Shown: in pieces, positions 8,912 through 17,014 of the stretch
Numbering within the stretch: the stretch's first letter is position 1
Layout of the letters: the number at the start of each line of letters is the position of its first letter
From: Marilutibacter spongiae
Lineage (GTDB): Bacteria; Pseudomonadota; Gammaproteobacteria; Xanthomonadales; Xanthomonadaceae
Direction of reading: 5' to 3'
DNA length: 64,000 nt
Assembly: GCF_014145325.1 (NCBI RefSeq)
Contig: NZ_JACHTF010000003.1
Location: forward strand, 186,001 to 250,000
Made by a program: the position numbers and the translations under genes
The notes under the pieces: model-generated
Told to the model about the DNA's origin: nothing
Databases searched by the model: none
The model's input: the letters and a program-made list of their open reading frames with translations, nothing else

Positions 8912-9268
8912 CTAGGCCTTCACCAGGCTCTTGAAGCCGCCCCAGAACATCCGCTTGCCGTCGAACGGCACGCTCTTCATGTCCATTCCGGCGAGCCGCG
9001 GATCGGCCATGACCTGCTTGTTGACCTTGTCGCGCTGGGCGCGCGACTTGTAGACGATGTAGGCGAACACGACCACCTCGTCGTCCTTGAGCTTGACGCT
9101 GCGCGGGAACGAGGTGGACTTGCCTACCGGGACGTCGTCCGCCACGGCCTCGTGGTAGGCCAGTGCGCCGTATTCCATCCAGATCCTGCAGGCCTTGCGG
9201 GCCAGCTTGCGGTAATCATCGAGCCGGTCGCGCGGGACCGGCAGTACGAAGCCATCGACGTAGCTCAT
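8912..9268 (-). CDS. DUF1428-family protein
   Basis: A 118-residue protein of the DUF1428 family (dimeric alpha/beta-barrel fold). It opens MSYVDGFVLPVP and ends with a region containing MPFD-like SVPFDGKRMFWGGFK, both diagnostic. The conserved DVPVGKSTSFPRSVK segment is intact. Enzymatic role is unknown. It is the last gene of the sigma-factor operon, 40 bp downstream of the sigma gene, and DUF1428, YCII and VOC proteins commonly share such operons. Confidence 0.9.
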   Translation of the reverse strand: MSYVDGFVLPVPRDRLDDYRKLARKACRIWMEYGALAYHEAVADDVPVGKSTSFPRSVKLKDDEVVVFAYIVYKSRAQRDKVNKQVMADPRLAGMDMKSVPFDGKRMFWGGFKSLVKA

Positions 9269-9308
9269 GCGACCTCCTTGCGGTGGGGCGGGTGGTGCGG
9301 GGCCGTCC

Positions 9309-10586
9309 TCAGGACGGCGTGCATCGCGAGGCGCGTTCCAGCAGCAGGGTGCGCTCGCGCTCGTTGCGGGTCAGGGTCGCCGCGCGCCGGAATTCCTCGC
9401 GCGCTTCGGCATGCCGTCCAAGGAGGAACAGCAGGTCGCCGCGGACGCTGGGCAGCAGGTGGTAGTGCTTGAGCGCAGGCGCGCCGGCGATGGTTTCGGC
9501 ATGCGCCAGGCCGGCCTCGGGTCCGGCATGCATGGCGATCGCGACGGCGCGGTTGAGTTCGACGACCGGCGAGGGCACCTGGCGGGCGAGGTCGGCGTAC
9601 AGGGCCGCGATGGCGCCCCAGTCGGTGTCCTGGGCGGTGACCGCGCGGGCATGGCAGGCGGCGATCGCCGCCTGCAGCGCGTAGGGGCCGCGCTCGATCC
9701 CCCGCGCCGTGGCGATCCGCTCGGCCTGTTCCAGCGCGGCCAGCCCGCGCCGCACCAGCAGGCGGTCCCAGCGGCTGCGGTCCTGTTCCAGCAACAGCAC
9801 GGGACTGCCATCGGCGGCGGTGCGCGCGTGGCTGCGCGAGGCCTGGATCTCCATCAGCGCGACTAGCCCGTGTACTTCGTCCTCGGCGGGCATCAGCCCC
9901 ACCAGGATGCGGCCCAGGCGCAGGGCCTCCTCGCACAGCGCCGGTCGCAGCCAGTCGTCGCCGGCGGTCGCGGAGTAGCCCTCGTTGAAGATCAGGTAGA
10001 TGACCTCCAGCACGGACGCCAGGCGCTGCTGCAGGGCCTGGCCGCGCGGCACCTCGAACGCCACGTCGGCTTCGGCGAGACTGCGCTTGGCGCGGACGAT
10101 GCGCTGGGCGATGGTCGGCTCCTGGGCGAGGAACGCGCGCGCGATCTCGGCCGTGCTCAGGCCGCCAAGCAAGCGCAGGGTCAGCGCGACGCGTGCCTCC
10201 GGCGACAGCAGGGGGTGGCAGGCGACGAAGACCAGTCGCAGCAGGTCGTCGCCGATCGGGTCGTCCAGTCCCGCCTGTTCCGCGTCGAAGCGTTCCTGCT
10301 GCACGTCCTCGAGTTCGTGCGCGATCTGCACGTGCTTGAGCTCGGCCATCTGTCCGTGGCGGATGCGGTCGATCGCCTTGCGCCGGGCGGTGGTCATCAG
10401 CCACGCGCCGGGCTTGTCGGGGATGCCGTCGGCCGGCCATTTCTCGAGCGCCGAGATGAGCGCGTCCTGGGCGATGTCCTCGGCCAGGCCGATGTCGCGC
10501 AGCATGCGGGCCAGCGTGGCGATCACGCGGGCCGACTCCATGCGCCAGATGGCATCGATGCGGCGGTTGAATTCATGGTCCGTCAT
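9309..10586 (-). CDS. ECF42-type RNA polymerase sigma factor
   Basis: A 425-residue extracytoplasmic-function sigma factor of the long ECF42 type. Region 2 spans about 10-80 (DIAQDALISALEKW, then PGAWLMTTARRKAIDRIRH). Region 4 lies near 110-165 with STAEIARAFLAQEPTIAQRIVRAKR as its DNA-binding helix-turn-helix, recorded here in two overlapping short pieces. The remaining 250 residues form the DUF6596 and TPR-like C-terminal extension that distinguishes ECF42 members and is needed for their activity in the studied cases. No anti-sigma gene is adjacent, as expected for this group. The start is the ATG at 10586; the frame stays open to 10841 but this overlaps the next gene. Confidence 0.92.
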   Translation of the reverse strand: MTDHEFNRRIDAIWRMESARVIATLARMLRDIGLAEDIAQDALISALEKWPADGIPDKPGAWLMTTARRKAIDRIRHGQMAELKHVQIAHELEDVQQERFDAEQAGLDDPIGDDLLRLVFVACHPLLSPEARVALTLRLLGGLSTAEIARAFLAQEPTIAQRIVRAKRSLAEADVAFEVPRGQALQQRLASVLEVIYLIFNEGYSATAGDDWLRPALCEEALRLGRILVGLMPAEDEVHGLVALMEIQASRSHARTAADGSPVLLLEQDRSRWDRLLVRRGLAALEQAERIATARGIERGPYALQAAIAACHARAVTAQDTDWGAIAALYADLARQVPSPVVELNRAVAIAMHAGPEAGLAHAETIAGAPALKHYHLLPSVRGDLLFLLGRHAEAREEFRRAATLTRNERERTLLLERASRCTPS

Positions 10587-10632
10587 GATCGCCGCATCAG
10601 AGCATCCGGCCGCAGGCGGTGCAAGTGCCGGT

Positions 10633-11037
10633 TCATGCCTGCGGCGGCGGTCCATCCATGTGGAACAGCTCCCACATGTGCCCGTCGAGGTCCTCGTATC
10701 CGTGCTGGTACATGAAACCGTGGTCGACCGCGTCGACGGGCGTGCGCGCGCCGGCCGCGACCGCGCGGGCGACCATCGCGTCGACCGCCTCGCGGCCGTC
10801 CAGCGACAACGCCAGCAGCACCTCGGTGGCGGCATGCGCATCGCTGACGGGCTTGGGCGTGAAGGTCGCGAAGAACGGCTCCACGAGCAGCATCACCAGG
10901 ATGTTGTCGTCGACGATCATGCAGGTCGCGTTCTCGTTGGTGTAGGTGGCGTCGAAGGCGTAGCCCAGCGCGGTGTAGAAGGCGACGCTGCGCTGGAGGT
11001 CCTTGACCGGGAGGTTGATGAAGATCTTCGATGCCAT
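10633..11037 (-). CDS. VOC-family (glyoxalase-like) protein
   Basis: A 134-residue vicinal-oxygen-chelate protein with two beta-alpha-beta-beta-beta repeats. It opens MASKIFINLPVKDLQRSVAF, with FYTALGY and a C-terminal DLDGHMWELFHMD, where the Glu and the His of the closing strand are the usual metal ligands. This subgroup is annotated as extradiol dioxygenase/lactoylglutathione lyase-like, but no substrate is known. It sits third in the operon, 46 bp ahead of the sigma gene. Confidence 0.9.
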   Translation of the reverse strand: MASKIFINLPVKDLQRSVAFYTALGYAFDATYTNENATCMIVDDNILVMLLVEPFFATFTPKPVSDAHAATEVLLALSLDGREAVDAMVARAVAAGARTPVDAVDHGFMYQHGYEDLDGHMWELFHMDGPPPQA

Positions 11038-11073
11038 GTGGCGTTTCCTGTGTTTGGGGGTGGGGAAGGGGAT

Positions 11074-11514
11074 TCAGGCGTGGCCGTGCGGAGGGCAGTC
11101 TTCGCCGGCCTTGAGGTGGTTGACCATCCAGGGCTTGCCGAAGCGGTCCACGAGCATGCCCCAGCGATGCGCCCAGGGGGTTTCCTGCAGCGGCATGCGG
11201 ATGTCGGCACCGACCGAAAGCGCGGCCCAGATGCGCTCGGCGTCCGCGGTGCTGTCGACGCTGATGTTGATCGCGGTGCCTTCGTCGCCGCTGCGCGACG
11301 CGGGCGGGCCGTCGGCGCCCATGATCACGGCGTCGCCAGCGACCAGGCAGCTGTGCATGACGAGGCCGGCGGAACCCGGTGGCATCCGCTCGCACACCGG
11401 CGACTCGCCATAGGTCGTGCGCCCCACTACTTGGCCACCCAGGGCAAGCGCGTAGAAGTCGAAGGCTTCGCGGCACTTGCCGCCGAAATCGCTCATGTAG
11501 GGAATGAACTGCAT
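11074..11514 (-). CDS. PhnB-like VOC-family protein
   Basis: A 146-residue PhnB/3-demethylubiquinone-methyltransferase-like VOC protein. Typical segments are IPYMSDFGGKCREAFDFYA at the N-terminus, LGGQVVGRTTYGESPV, and a C-terminal RWGMLVDRFGKPWMVNH. It lacks methyltransferase motifs; the family name is historical. Second gene of the sigma operon, with 34-36 bp on each side, so coupled expression is likely. Confidence 0.9.
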   Translation of the reverse strand: MQFIPYMSDFGGKCREAFDFYALALGGQVVGRTTYGESPVCERMPPGSAGLVMHSCLVAGDAVIMGADGPPASRSGDEGTAINISVDSTADAERIWAALSVGADIRMPLQETPWAHRWGMLVDRFGKPWMVNHLKAGEDCPPHGHA

Positions 11515-11548
11515 GACGGGTCTCCGTGCCGCGCGCCGGGCGCGTGCG

Positions 11549-11971
11549 TCAGTTGCGCGCCAGCTGCTCGCGCAGGCGGTCTTCCTGCTCGCGCAGTTCG
11601 GGGGTCATGGCCTCGCCGAAATCGTCGGCTTCGAACACCGGGCGGATCTCGATCGTCGAATCGCCCGGCATCGGGTTCGGGCAGCGCTTGACCCATTCGA
11701 TCGCCTCGTCCATCGAACGTACCTGCCACAGCCAGAACCCGGCGACGAGTTCCTTGGTCTCGGCGAAAGGCCCGTCGGTGACATGGCGCTCCTTGCCGGA
11801 GAACTCGACGCGTGCGCCGCGCGAGGACGGATGCAGGCCTTCGCCCGCGAGCATGATCCCGGCGCGGACCAGTTCCTCGTTGTAGCGGCCCATGTCGGCC
11901 AGGAGCTGTTCGCTGGGCATGACCCCGGCTTCGGAGTCGGCAGTGGCCTTGACGATGACGACGACGCGCAT
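11549..11971 (-). CDS. YCII-related DGPF-domain protein
   Basis: A 140-residue YCII-like protein carrying the DGPF tetrapeptide (residues 66-69) that names the domain, followed by ETKELVAGFWLWQV. It opens MRVVVIVKATADSEAG, the standard start. In ECF42 loci these DGPF proteins are the signature target genes transcribed by the sigma factor, so this gene is the expected first gene of the regulon. The frame extends upstream to 12319 through repeat DNA; the ATG at 11971, after a GGAGA-type ribosome site, is the real start. Confidence 0.92.
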   Translation of the reverse strand: MRVVVIVKATADSEAGVMPSEQLLADMGRYNEELVRAGIMLAGEGLHPSSRGARVEFSGKERHVTDGPFAETKELVAGFWLWQVRSMDEAIEWVKRCPNPMPGDSTIEIRPVFEADDFGEAMTPELREQEDRLREQLARN

Positions 11972-11989
11972 GGGTGTTCTCCTTGATGG

Positions 11990-12490
11990 ATGCGGGGGCG
12001 GTATCCCCCGCCTGCACCCTGTCGACGGACCAGACCCCGGGGATTCGACATGCAGGCGGAAATTTCCCGCCCGCCACCCGCGTCTCTCCAGATTCGTCAT
12101 CCCAGCGGAAGCCGGGATCCCGCCCGCCATCCGCGCCTCCCCAGATTCGTCATCCCAGCGAACGCTGGGATCCAGCTCTCGCGCCGGGTCCCACGGACGG
12201 GCGAGCCGCCTTCGTGGCCATGGCCCCTCCAGGAGCAAAGGCGGGATCCCGGCTGGAAGCATGCTGGTACGACGTGGGCAGGAGACATCCGCGCGCTTCG
12301 TCTCGTCAGCGCGCTCCACCCGGGTCTTTCATCAAGACGGGAACGCACCGGGATGACGCCAGGATGCGGCCAGGATCCCGGCGGTCCAGCGTTCAGGGCC
12401 CGGGCACCCCGGAGTCACGCCGCTGCGGGCAGGCATTCACCTTGTGTTGAACACACCGGCGCCGCATCCCCCTAGACTGGAATCGCGGTC
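11990..12490. repeat. Cluster of small palindromic (REP-like) repeats
   Basis: This 0.5-kb gap between the divergent DGPF gene and the ClpP-like gene contains no convincing gene. It holds several copies of a short palindrome of the form GTCATCCCAGCG...CGCTGGGATCC: at 12096-12121 (imperfect), 12149-12172 (near perfect), and inverted or degenerate copies near 12241-12255 and 12345-12380. A separate inverted repeat GCGGGGG/CCCCCGC lies at 11992-12012. The pattern matches the abundant intergenic REP-type sequences of Xanthomonadaceae. Confidence 0.7.
12068..12173. repeat. 53-bp tandem duplication inside the REP cluster
   Basis: Two head-to-tail 53-bp units (12068-12120 and 12121-12173) differ at only a few positions. 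Each unit contains one REP-like palindrome, so the duplication copied a palindrome together with its flank CGCCCGCC. Confidence 0.8.
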
Positions 12491-12528
12491 CCGGCATGAC
12501 CGCGCTCCCACTTTTCCCGATGGTCTGC

Positions 12529-13611
12529 ATGCGCCCGATCCCGACGTACACGCTCCTGCTGACGACCTGCCTTTTGGCCGCGGCCTGCACCCCGGAAGCC
12601 CCGGTGGAAGGCCCCCGGACGGTCGCCGACGCGCAGGCGCCGGTCGTGCCGACGGACGCCGGGCAGGTGCTGGCCCGCCGCAAGAGCGACTTCGGCGCGA
12701 CCGTGGTGGAGATGCCCGAAGCCGAGCCCGCGCCGCCGGCCGCCTATGACGAAGCGCCCTCGGAGATCGACTGGACGCCCATGCCGGTGACGGCAGGCAA
12801 GGCCTCGATCAGCTGCGATCGCGACTACACCGAGGGCGGCGACGGCGTGCCGCTGTCGTCCCTGGGTTTCTCGCACGTCTGGAAGACCATGTCGCCTTGC
12901 CAGAAGACCGACATGGTGCGGCTGCGCTACGACGGCAAGGTCGACGCCGGCTTCACCGCCCTGGTCCAGCGCGTGGCCGACATGGCGGACACCCTCGGGA
13001 TCGAATCGCGCATCCTCGACATCGACTCCAGCGGGGGGCAGGTCGAGGAGGGCATCAAGGCCGGCGACGCCATGGCCGAGTCGGGATGGATGGTCTGGGT
13101 CCGCGAGGACTCGGTCTGCCACAGTTCCTGCGTGCTGATCCTCGCCGCCGGCGACACCCGCCTGGTATCGGGACCGGTCGGCATCCATCGCATGCTGCGG
13201 ATCGGCTCCAAGGCCACCTCGCGCGCCGAACTCAACCAGGAGCTGCGCGAGGTGCACGGGCAGATGAGCCAGTACCTGCAGCGCAACGGCGCGGCGATCG
13301 CGATCGCCGACCTGATGATGACCGTACCCAACCGCAGCCTGCGCCTGCTGACCGCCGAGGAGCTGGCGCGCTTCGGCCTGTCCGGGCGCAATGCCGCCGA
13401 GGACGACCTGGACCGGATCCGCCTGGGGCGCAAGTGCGGCGAGGCCTTCGTGCGGCGCAAGGATGCCTTCTTCCGCGATTACGACATGCTGTGCACCACC
13501 GAGGGAGAACAGGTCGCCGACATGGGCCAGTGCGGACTGGACCTGAAGAAGCGCTACGGCTTCCCCGACTCCAGCTGTCCGAAGGAATCGCCGTTCTCCG
13601 AGTACGACTGA
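12529..13611 (+). CDS. ClpP/crotonase-fold periplasmic lipoprotein
   Basis: A 360-residue predicted lipoprotein: hydrophobic leader and a lipobox LLAAAC with Cys20. A proline/alanine linker (about 21-90) precedes a ClpP-like domain. Visible features are LDIDSSGGQVEEGIKAGD (164-181), the substrate-strand glycine pair of ClpP-fold proteases, then VCHSSCVLILAAGDTR (196-211) with Ser199 or Ser200 at the nucleophile position, and GIHR with His220. The C-terminal part has several cysteines. Whether it cleaves peptides is unknown; homologous domains occur as uncharacterised periplasmic proteins. The ATG at 12529 places the signal sequence correctly. Confidence 0.8.
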   Translation: MRPIPTYTLLLTTCLLAAACTPEAPVEGPRTVADAQAPVVPTDAGQVLARRKSDFGATVVEMPEAEPAPPAAYDEAPSEIDWTPMPVTAGKASISCDRDYTEGGDGVPLSSLGFSHVWKTMSPCQKTDMVRLRYDGKVDAGFTALVQRVADMADTLGIESRILDIDSSGGQVEEGIKAGDAMAESGWMVWVREDSVCHSSCVLILAAGDTRLVSGPVGIHRMLRIGSKATSRAELNQELREVHGQMSQYLQRNGAAIAIADLMMTVPNRSLRLLTAEELARFGLSGRNAAEDDLDRIRLGRKCGEAFVRRKDAFFRDYDMLCTTEGEQVADMGQCGLDLKKRYGFPDSSCPKESPFSEYD

Positions 13612-13703
13612 ACCGCGGTCGCGTCCTCGCGAGCGGCTGGTGCCCGCGCCCGGTTCCGGGGTAGGGTGCCGGTCCCGAAAAACGGACGCCGCGGACTTCG
13701 TCG

Positions 13704-14681
13704 ATGATCATTCCCCAGTACTGGGCCGAGGCCCGCCTGCGCGAAGGCACCCGTCGCAAGCCGGTCACGGTGCGTCGCTTCGGTTGGTCCGACGACAGCC
13801 TCGAGGCCGCGCAGGCGCACGCCGATGCCCGCGCGCGCGAAGCGATGGACCGCATCCACGCAGGCGAAGCGCTGCGCCGCATCGAACCCAAGGTCGCCTA
13901 CAACGGCGCCGAAGGCGTGCCGATCCGCGAGGAAATCGTGCTGCGCGACGGCGACAGCGTCGTCTCGCGCAATGGCTACGGCGCGCTGTGCCTCAACACG
14001 CCGGACGTGCTGTTCGCCGACATCGATTTTCCCGCGCGCGCAAGCCGTCGCCTGTGGTGGAGCCTGTTCGCGACCCTGGCCCTGGCCGGCATCGTGGGAG
14101 TGGCGGCGAAGGGGTCGACCGGCTGGATACTGGTCGCCCTGCTCGCTTCGCTGGTGGCCACGGCGGGCCTGGCCGATCCGTTCCATCGCGCCTGGCAGGC
14201 GCTGCGCGGCGGGGCCGAGAAGGCCGCACTGGGTCGCGTCCGCCGCTTCGTCGCCACGCATCCGGAATGGCACCTGCGCGCGTATCGCACGCCCGCGGGT
14301 TTGCGCGTGCTGGCCATGCACCGGCGCTTCGCCCCGGATGCACCCGAAGTCTCGGCGTTGTTCGAGGCCCTGGGCACCGATCCCCTGTACGTGCGGATGT
14401 GCCAGCGCCAGCACTGTTTCCGTGCCCGGGTGAGCCCCAAGCCCTGGCGCATCGGCATCGACCGCCACCTGCGCCCACGCCCCGGCGTGTGGCCGGTGGC
14501 CGCCGACCGCCTGCCCGAACGCGAGGCCTGGGTGGCGGCGTACGAAAAAGCCGCGCGCCACCATGCCGCCTGCCGTTTCGTGGAAGCCATCGGCAGCGCG
14601 ACGGTCGATCCCGGTGCGGAATCCGTGCGCGCCCTGCACGACCGGCTGGCGCGCGCCGACGCGGGCCTGGCCATCGCCTGA
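13704..14681 (+). CDS. Conserved membrane-anchored protein of unknown function
   Basis: A 325-residue protein that I recognise only as conserved in xanthomonads. The N-terminal third (1-110) is soluble and ends RNGYGALCLNTPDVLFADIDFP. Two hydrophobic helices follow (about 117-133 and 140-157), then a soluble C-terminal half with RTPAGLRVLAMH (195-206) and WRIGID (248-253). The order D-x-D (106-108), T-P-x-G...H, then h-D is reminiscent of archaeo-eukaryotic primase-like catalytic motifs, which is inference and needs profile testing. It is followed on the opposite strand by the S4 gene, 23 bp away. Confidence 0.75.
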   Translation: MIIPQYWAEARLREGTRRKPVTVRRFGWSDDSLEAAQAHADARAREAMDRIHAGEALRRIEPKVAYNGAEGVPIREEIVLRDGDSVVSRNGYGALCLNTPDVLFADIDFPARASRRLWWSLFATLALAGIVGVAAKGSTGWILVALLASLVATAGLADPFHRAWQALRGGAEKAALGRVRRFVATHPEWHLRAYRTPAGLRVLAMHRRFAPDAPEVSALFEALGTDPLYVRMCQRQHCFRARVSPKPWRIGIDRHLRPRPGVWPVAADRLPEREAWVAAYEKAARHHAACRFVEAIGSATVDPGAESVRALHDRLARADAGLAIA

Positions 14682-14704
14682 GCACGGGCCGGGCGCCGCG
14701 CGCG

Positions 14705-14935
14705 TCAAGCCCCGGTGGCGAGCACCTCGATCTCCACGCCTTCCAGCGCCACGCGCTGGCCCGGCCGGATCTTGCAGGTCTTGCGCAGTTCCACCTGGCC
14801 ATCGACGCTGACCGCGCCACTGGCGACGATCGCCTTGCCCATGCCGCCGCTGTCGCACAGGCCGGCGAGCTTCAGCAACTGGTTGAGTTCGACGTGGTCG
14901 CGGTCGGGTTCGAGTTCGAAGCGGATGCGTTGCAT
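14705..14935 (-). CDS. ybcJ: YbcJ-like S4-domain RNA-binding protein
   Basis: A 76-residue protein consisting of a single S4 RNA-binding domain. HVELNQLLKLAGLCDSGG and AIVASGAVSVDGQVELRKTC followed by KIRPGQRV match YbcJ (about 70 residues). Such proteins are thought to bind structured RNA, possibly rRNA or tRNA; the exact target is not known. The start at 14935 (MQRIRFELEPD) follows the downstream end of the membrane-protein gene by 19 bp, so the two are probably cotranscribed. Confidence 0.85.
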   Translation of the reverse strand: MQRIRFELEPDRDHVELNQLLKLAGLCDSGGMGKAIVASGAVSVDGQVELRKTCKIRPGQRVALEGVEIEVLATGA

Positions 14936-14954
14936 GGCAGGCCGGTGGAAAAGG

Positions 14955-15521
14955 TCAGAGACGATCGTACAGCCGGTAGATCCAGCTGAGTTCGTACAGC
15001 AGGGCGCCGGCGACGAACGCGCGGTGGAAGACCTGCGAGCGCGTACGCGTCGCCACCAGGCACAGCACGATGAAGGTCGCGTTGCGCAGCAGGTACTCGG
15101 TGCCCAGGTTGCCCAGGTATTCACGGCCCTTGATCAACGTGTCGCCCAGGTCGACCACGTACGACAGCGCCATCAGGCCGAAGAACCAGCGCCGCCGGGA
15201 CATGAAGTAGTCGCGGTAGCCGGCGTACTCGCGCAGGTCGTCGGGAAACAGCAGCGTGCACAACAGGTAGAACAGCACCGTGTAGCCGACCAGGAACCCG
15301 TACATCACGAACGTCCAGTCGCTGACCTTCACCAGCGCATATTCCCACCACCAGAAGTGCACCAGCAGGACGAACATCGTCACTGCCCAGCCGATGTGCA
15401 CCCAGTACACGCGTTGGCGGTCCGGGTGCTGGACGAACTGGGCCAGGCCCTTGAGCAGGGTGGTGATGGCCAGGCCCAGCACCATGCCCATCAGGATGCG
15501 GATGTGCGGGAACTGGTCCAT
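14955..15521 (-). CDS. Six-helix membrane protein of unknown function
   Basis: A 188-residue hydrophobic protein with about six predicted membrane helices: near 8-28, 38-60, 68-90, 108-126, 143-160 and 165-185. Aromatic residues are abundant (HFWWWEY in helix 2, LSWIYRLY in the last). I recognise no domain. It lies 25 bp downstream of the doxX stop and 19 bp before ybcJ on the same strand, so all three may form one transcript. Confidence 0.75.
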   Translation of the reverse strand: MDQFPHIRILMGMVLGLAITTLLKGLAQFVQHPDRQRVYWVHIGWAVTMFVLLVHFWWWEYALVKVSDWTFVMYGFLVGYTVLFYLLCTLLFPDDLREYAGYRDYFMSRRRWFFGLMALSYVVDLGDTLIKGREYLGNLGTEYLLRNATFIVLCLVATRTRSQVFHRAFVAGALLYELSWIYRLYDRL

Positions 15522-15546
15522 GGCCGTCGGGGCGACCTGAGCGGGC

Positions 15547-15942
15547 TCAGCGCTGGTTGGCGCTGAAGCGTCCGGGGCCGAGCAGGGCCAGGGCGACCGC
15601 GGCGGCGAGGAACATGGCCTGGAGCTCCAGCGCCCAGCCGCCCTGGCCGTTGAGGTCGTCGAGCTGGCCCATGTGCACCAGGACGATGGCGAAGACCATG
15701 TTGAGCGCCACCAGCACCGCGCCGATGCGCGCGTGATAGCCGATCACCAGCATCAGCGGCGCCAGCACTTCGCCCACCAGCACGCCATAGGCGAGGAAGC
15801 CCGGCAGGCCGTGCGATTCGACCAGTCCGACGATCCCGCCCATGCCGCCCTTGAGCTTGGCCACGCCGTGCAGCAGCACCAGCAGGCCGAGGGTGACGCG
15901 CAACACCAGCTTGCCGATGTCGTGTTGGGTGGCGGGATTCAT
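15547..15942 (-). CDS. DoxX-family membrane protein
   Basis: A 131-residue DoxX-family protein with four hydrophobic helices. The N-terminal LVLRVTLGLLVLLHGVAKL and the GLPGFLAYGVLVGEVLAPLML-type second helix (given here in part) are typical of DoxX/MauD-like quinone-associated or redox-linked membrane proteins. The reaction is unknown in most bacteria. The start at 15942 gives MNPATQHDIGK; the frame stays open far upstream through the EamA gene in another reading and this is not coding. Confidence 0.88.
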   Translation of the reverse strand: MNPATQHDIGKLVLRVTLGLLVLLHGVAKLKGGMGGIVGLVESHGLPGFLAYGVLVGEVLAPLMLVIGYHARIGAVLVALNMVFAIVLVHMGQLDDLNGQGGWALELQAMFLAAAVALALLGPGRFSANQR

Positions 15943-16007
15943 GCGGAGTCCTGGGGCGAAGGGGCGATCGTCCAAGGATAGCGGCGTCGCGCCGGCAGCG
16001 GGAGGGA

Positions 16008-16949
16008 TCAGTCGGTGATGTCCTTGGCCTCGCCGACCGCCAGCGCCTCGGGCTGGTTGACCCGGCGCGGCCGGTGCAGCAGCGGGTAGGCCAGCACCAC
16101 CAGCAGGATGATCGCCACGCCCAGGTAGAAGCGTGGCGAGAGCTCGTGCTGCTCGTCCAGCAGCACGATCGCCAGCACGATCGCGTAGACCGGCTCCAGG
16201 TTCACCGCCAGTTGCGCGGCGAACGCGCTCATGTGGCGCAGGGCCACCAGCGACAGCGCGAAGGGCAGCAGCGTGCAGGCCAGCGACAGCGTCAGCAGCA
16301 ACAGGCCGTCGTGCAGGCTGGGGACGATCAGCAAGGGCCCGGCGAAGGCGGGGAACAGCAAGGGCATGACCGGCGCCAGCACGGTCAACGCCGCGGTGCC
16401 CGCGCCCAGTTCCAGCGCGGTGACCGTCAGCGGATCGCCGTGGTCGACCAGGCGCTTGTTGAGCGAGCCGAACAGGGCGACGAAGACCGCGGAGACCGCC
16501 CCGACCACGACGCCGATGCGCATGTCGTCGGGCACGCCGTCCACCACCAGGGCCACGCCCGGCAACACCACGATGCCCAGCAGCACCTCGCGCGGGGCGA
16601 AGCGGCGACGCGCCAGCCAGGGCTCGATGAGCGCGGTGAACACCGTTGCCAGCGCAATGCACGTCGCCGCCACCGAGGCATTGGCCAGCTTGATCGCGCC
16701 ATAGAAGGTCAGCCAGTGCAGCGCGACCAGCACGCCCACGCCGGCATATGCCGCGACCAGCCGCGGCGGCATCGCGCGAAGCGAGCGCCACACGCGCGGC
16801 AGCAGGGCCAGCGCCAGCGCGACCAGCAGCATCCGCCACCACACCAGCGGCAGCGCCGGCAGCGAGATCAGCTTGCCGATGATCGCCGTGAACCCCCACA
16901 GCAGGACGCAGAAATGAATCTGGAGCTGGGCCTTGCGGGTCGGGGACAT
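16008..16949 (-). CDS. EamA-type DMT transporter
   Basis: A 313-residue drug/metabolite transporter with the usual ten helices arranged as two EamA repeats. The first repeat carries the conserved LLWGFTAIIGKL segment and the second ends LAYPLLHRPRR. NLEPVYAIVLAIVLLDE is the classic penultimate-helix motif with its proline and glutamates. Exported substrate unknown. It lies 65 bp after the doxX start on the same strand. Confidence 0.9.
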   Translation of the reverse strand: MSPTRKAQLQIHFCVLLWGFTAIIGKLISLPALPLVWWRMLLVALALALLPRVWRSLRAMPPRLVAAYAGVGVLVALHWLTFYGAIKLANASVAATCIALATVFTALIEPWLARRRFAPREVLLGIVVLPGVALVVDGVPDDMRIGVVVGAVSAVFVALFGSLNKRLVDHGDPLTVTALELGAGTAALTVLAPVMPLLFPAFAGPLLIVPSLHDGLLLLTLSLACTLLPFALSLVALRHMSAFAAQLAVNLEPVYAIVLAIVLLDEQHELSPRFYLGVAIILLVVLAYPLLHRPRRVNQPEALAVGEAKDITD

Positions 16950-17014
16950 GGTGGGCGACGTCGGTCGTGGGGCGGCAAGTCTTGCAGATCGGGGCGGGGC
17001 AGGCGAGGGGGTCG

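Noticed and set aside
13704-14681. Firm annotation as primase
   Set aside because: Only short motif resemblance is visible by eye, so it is listed as a finding and not as a product name.
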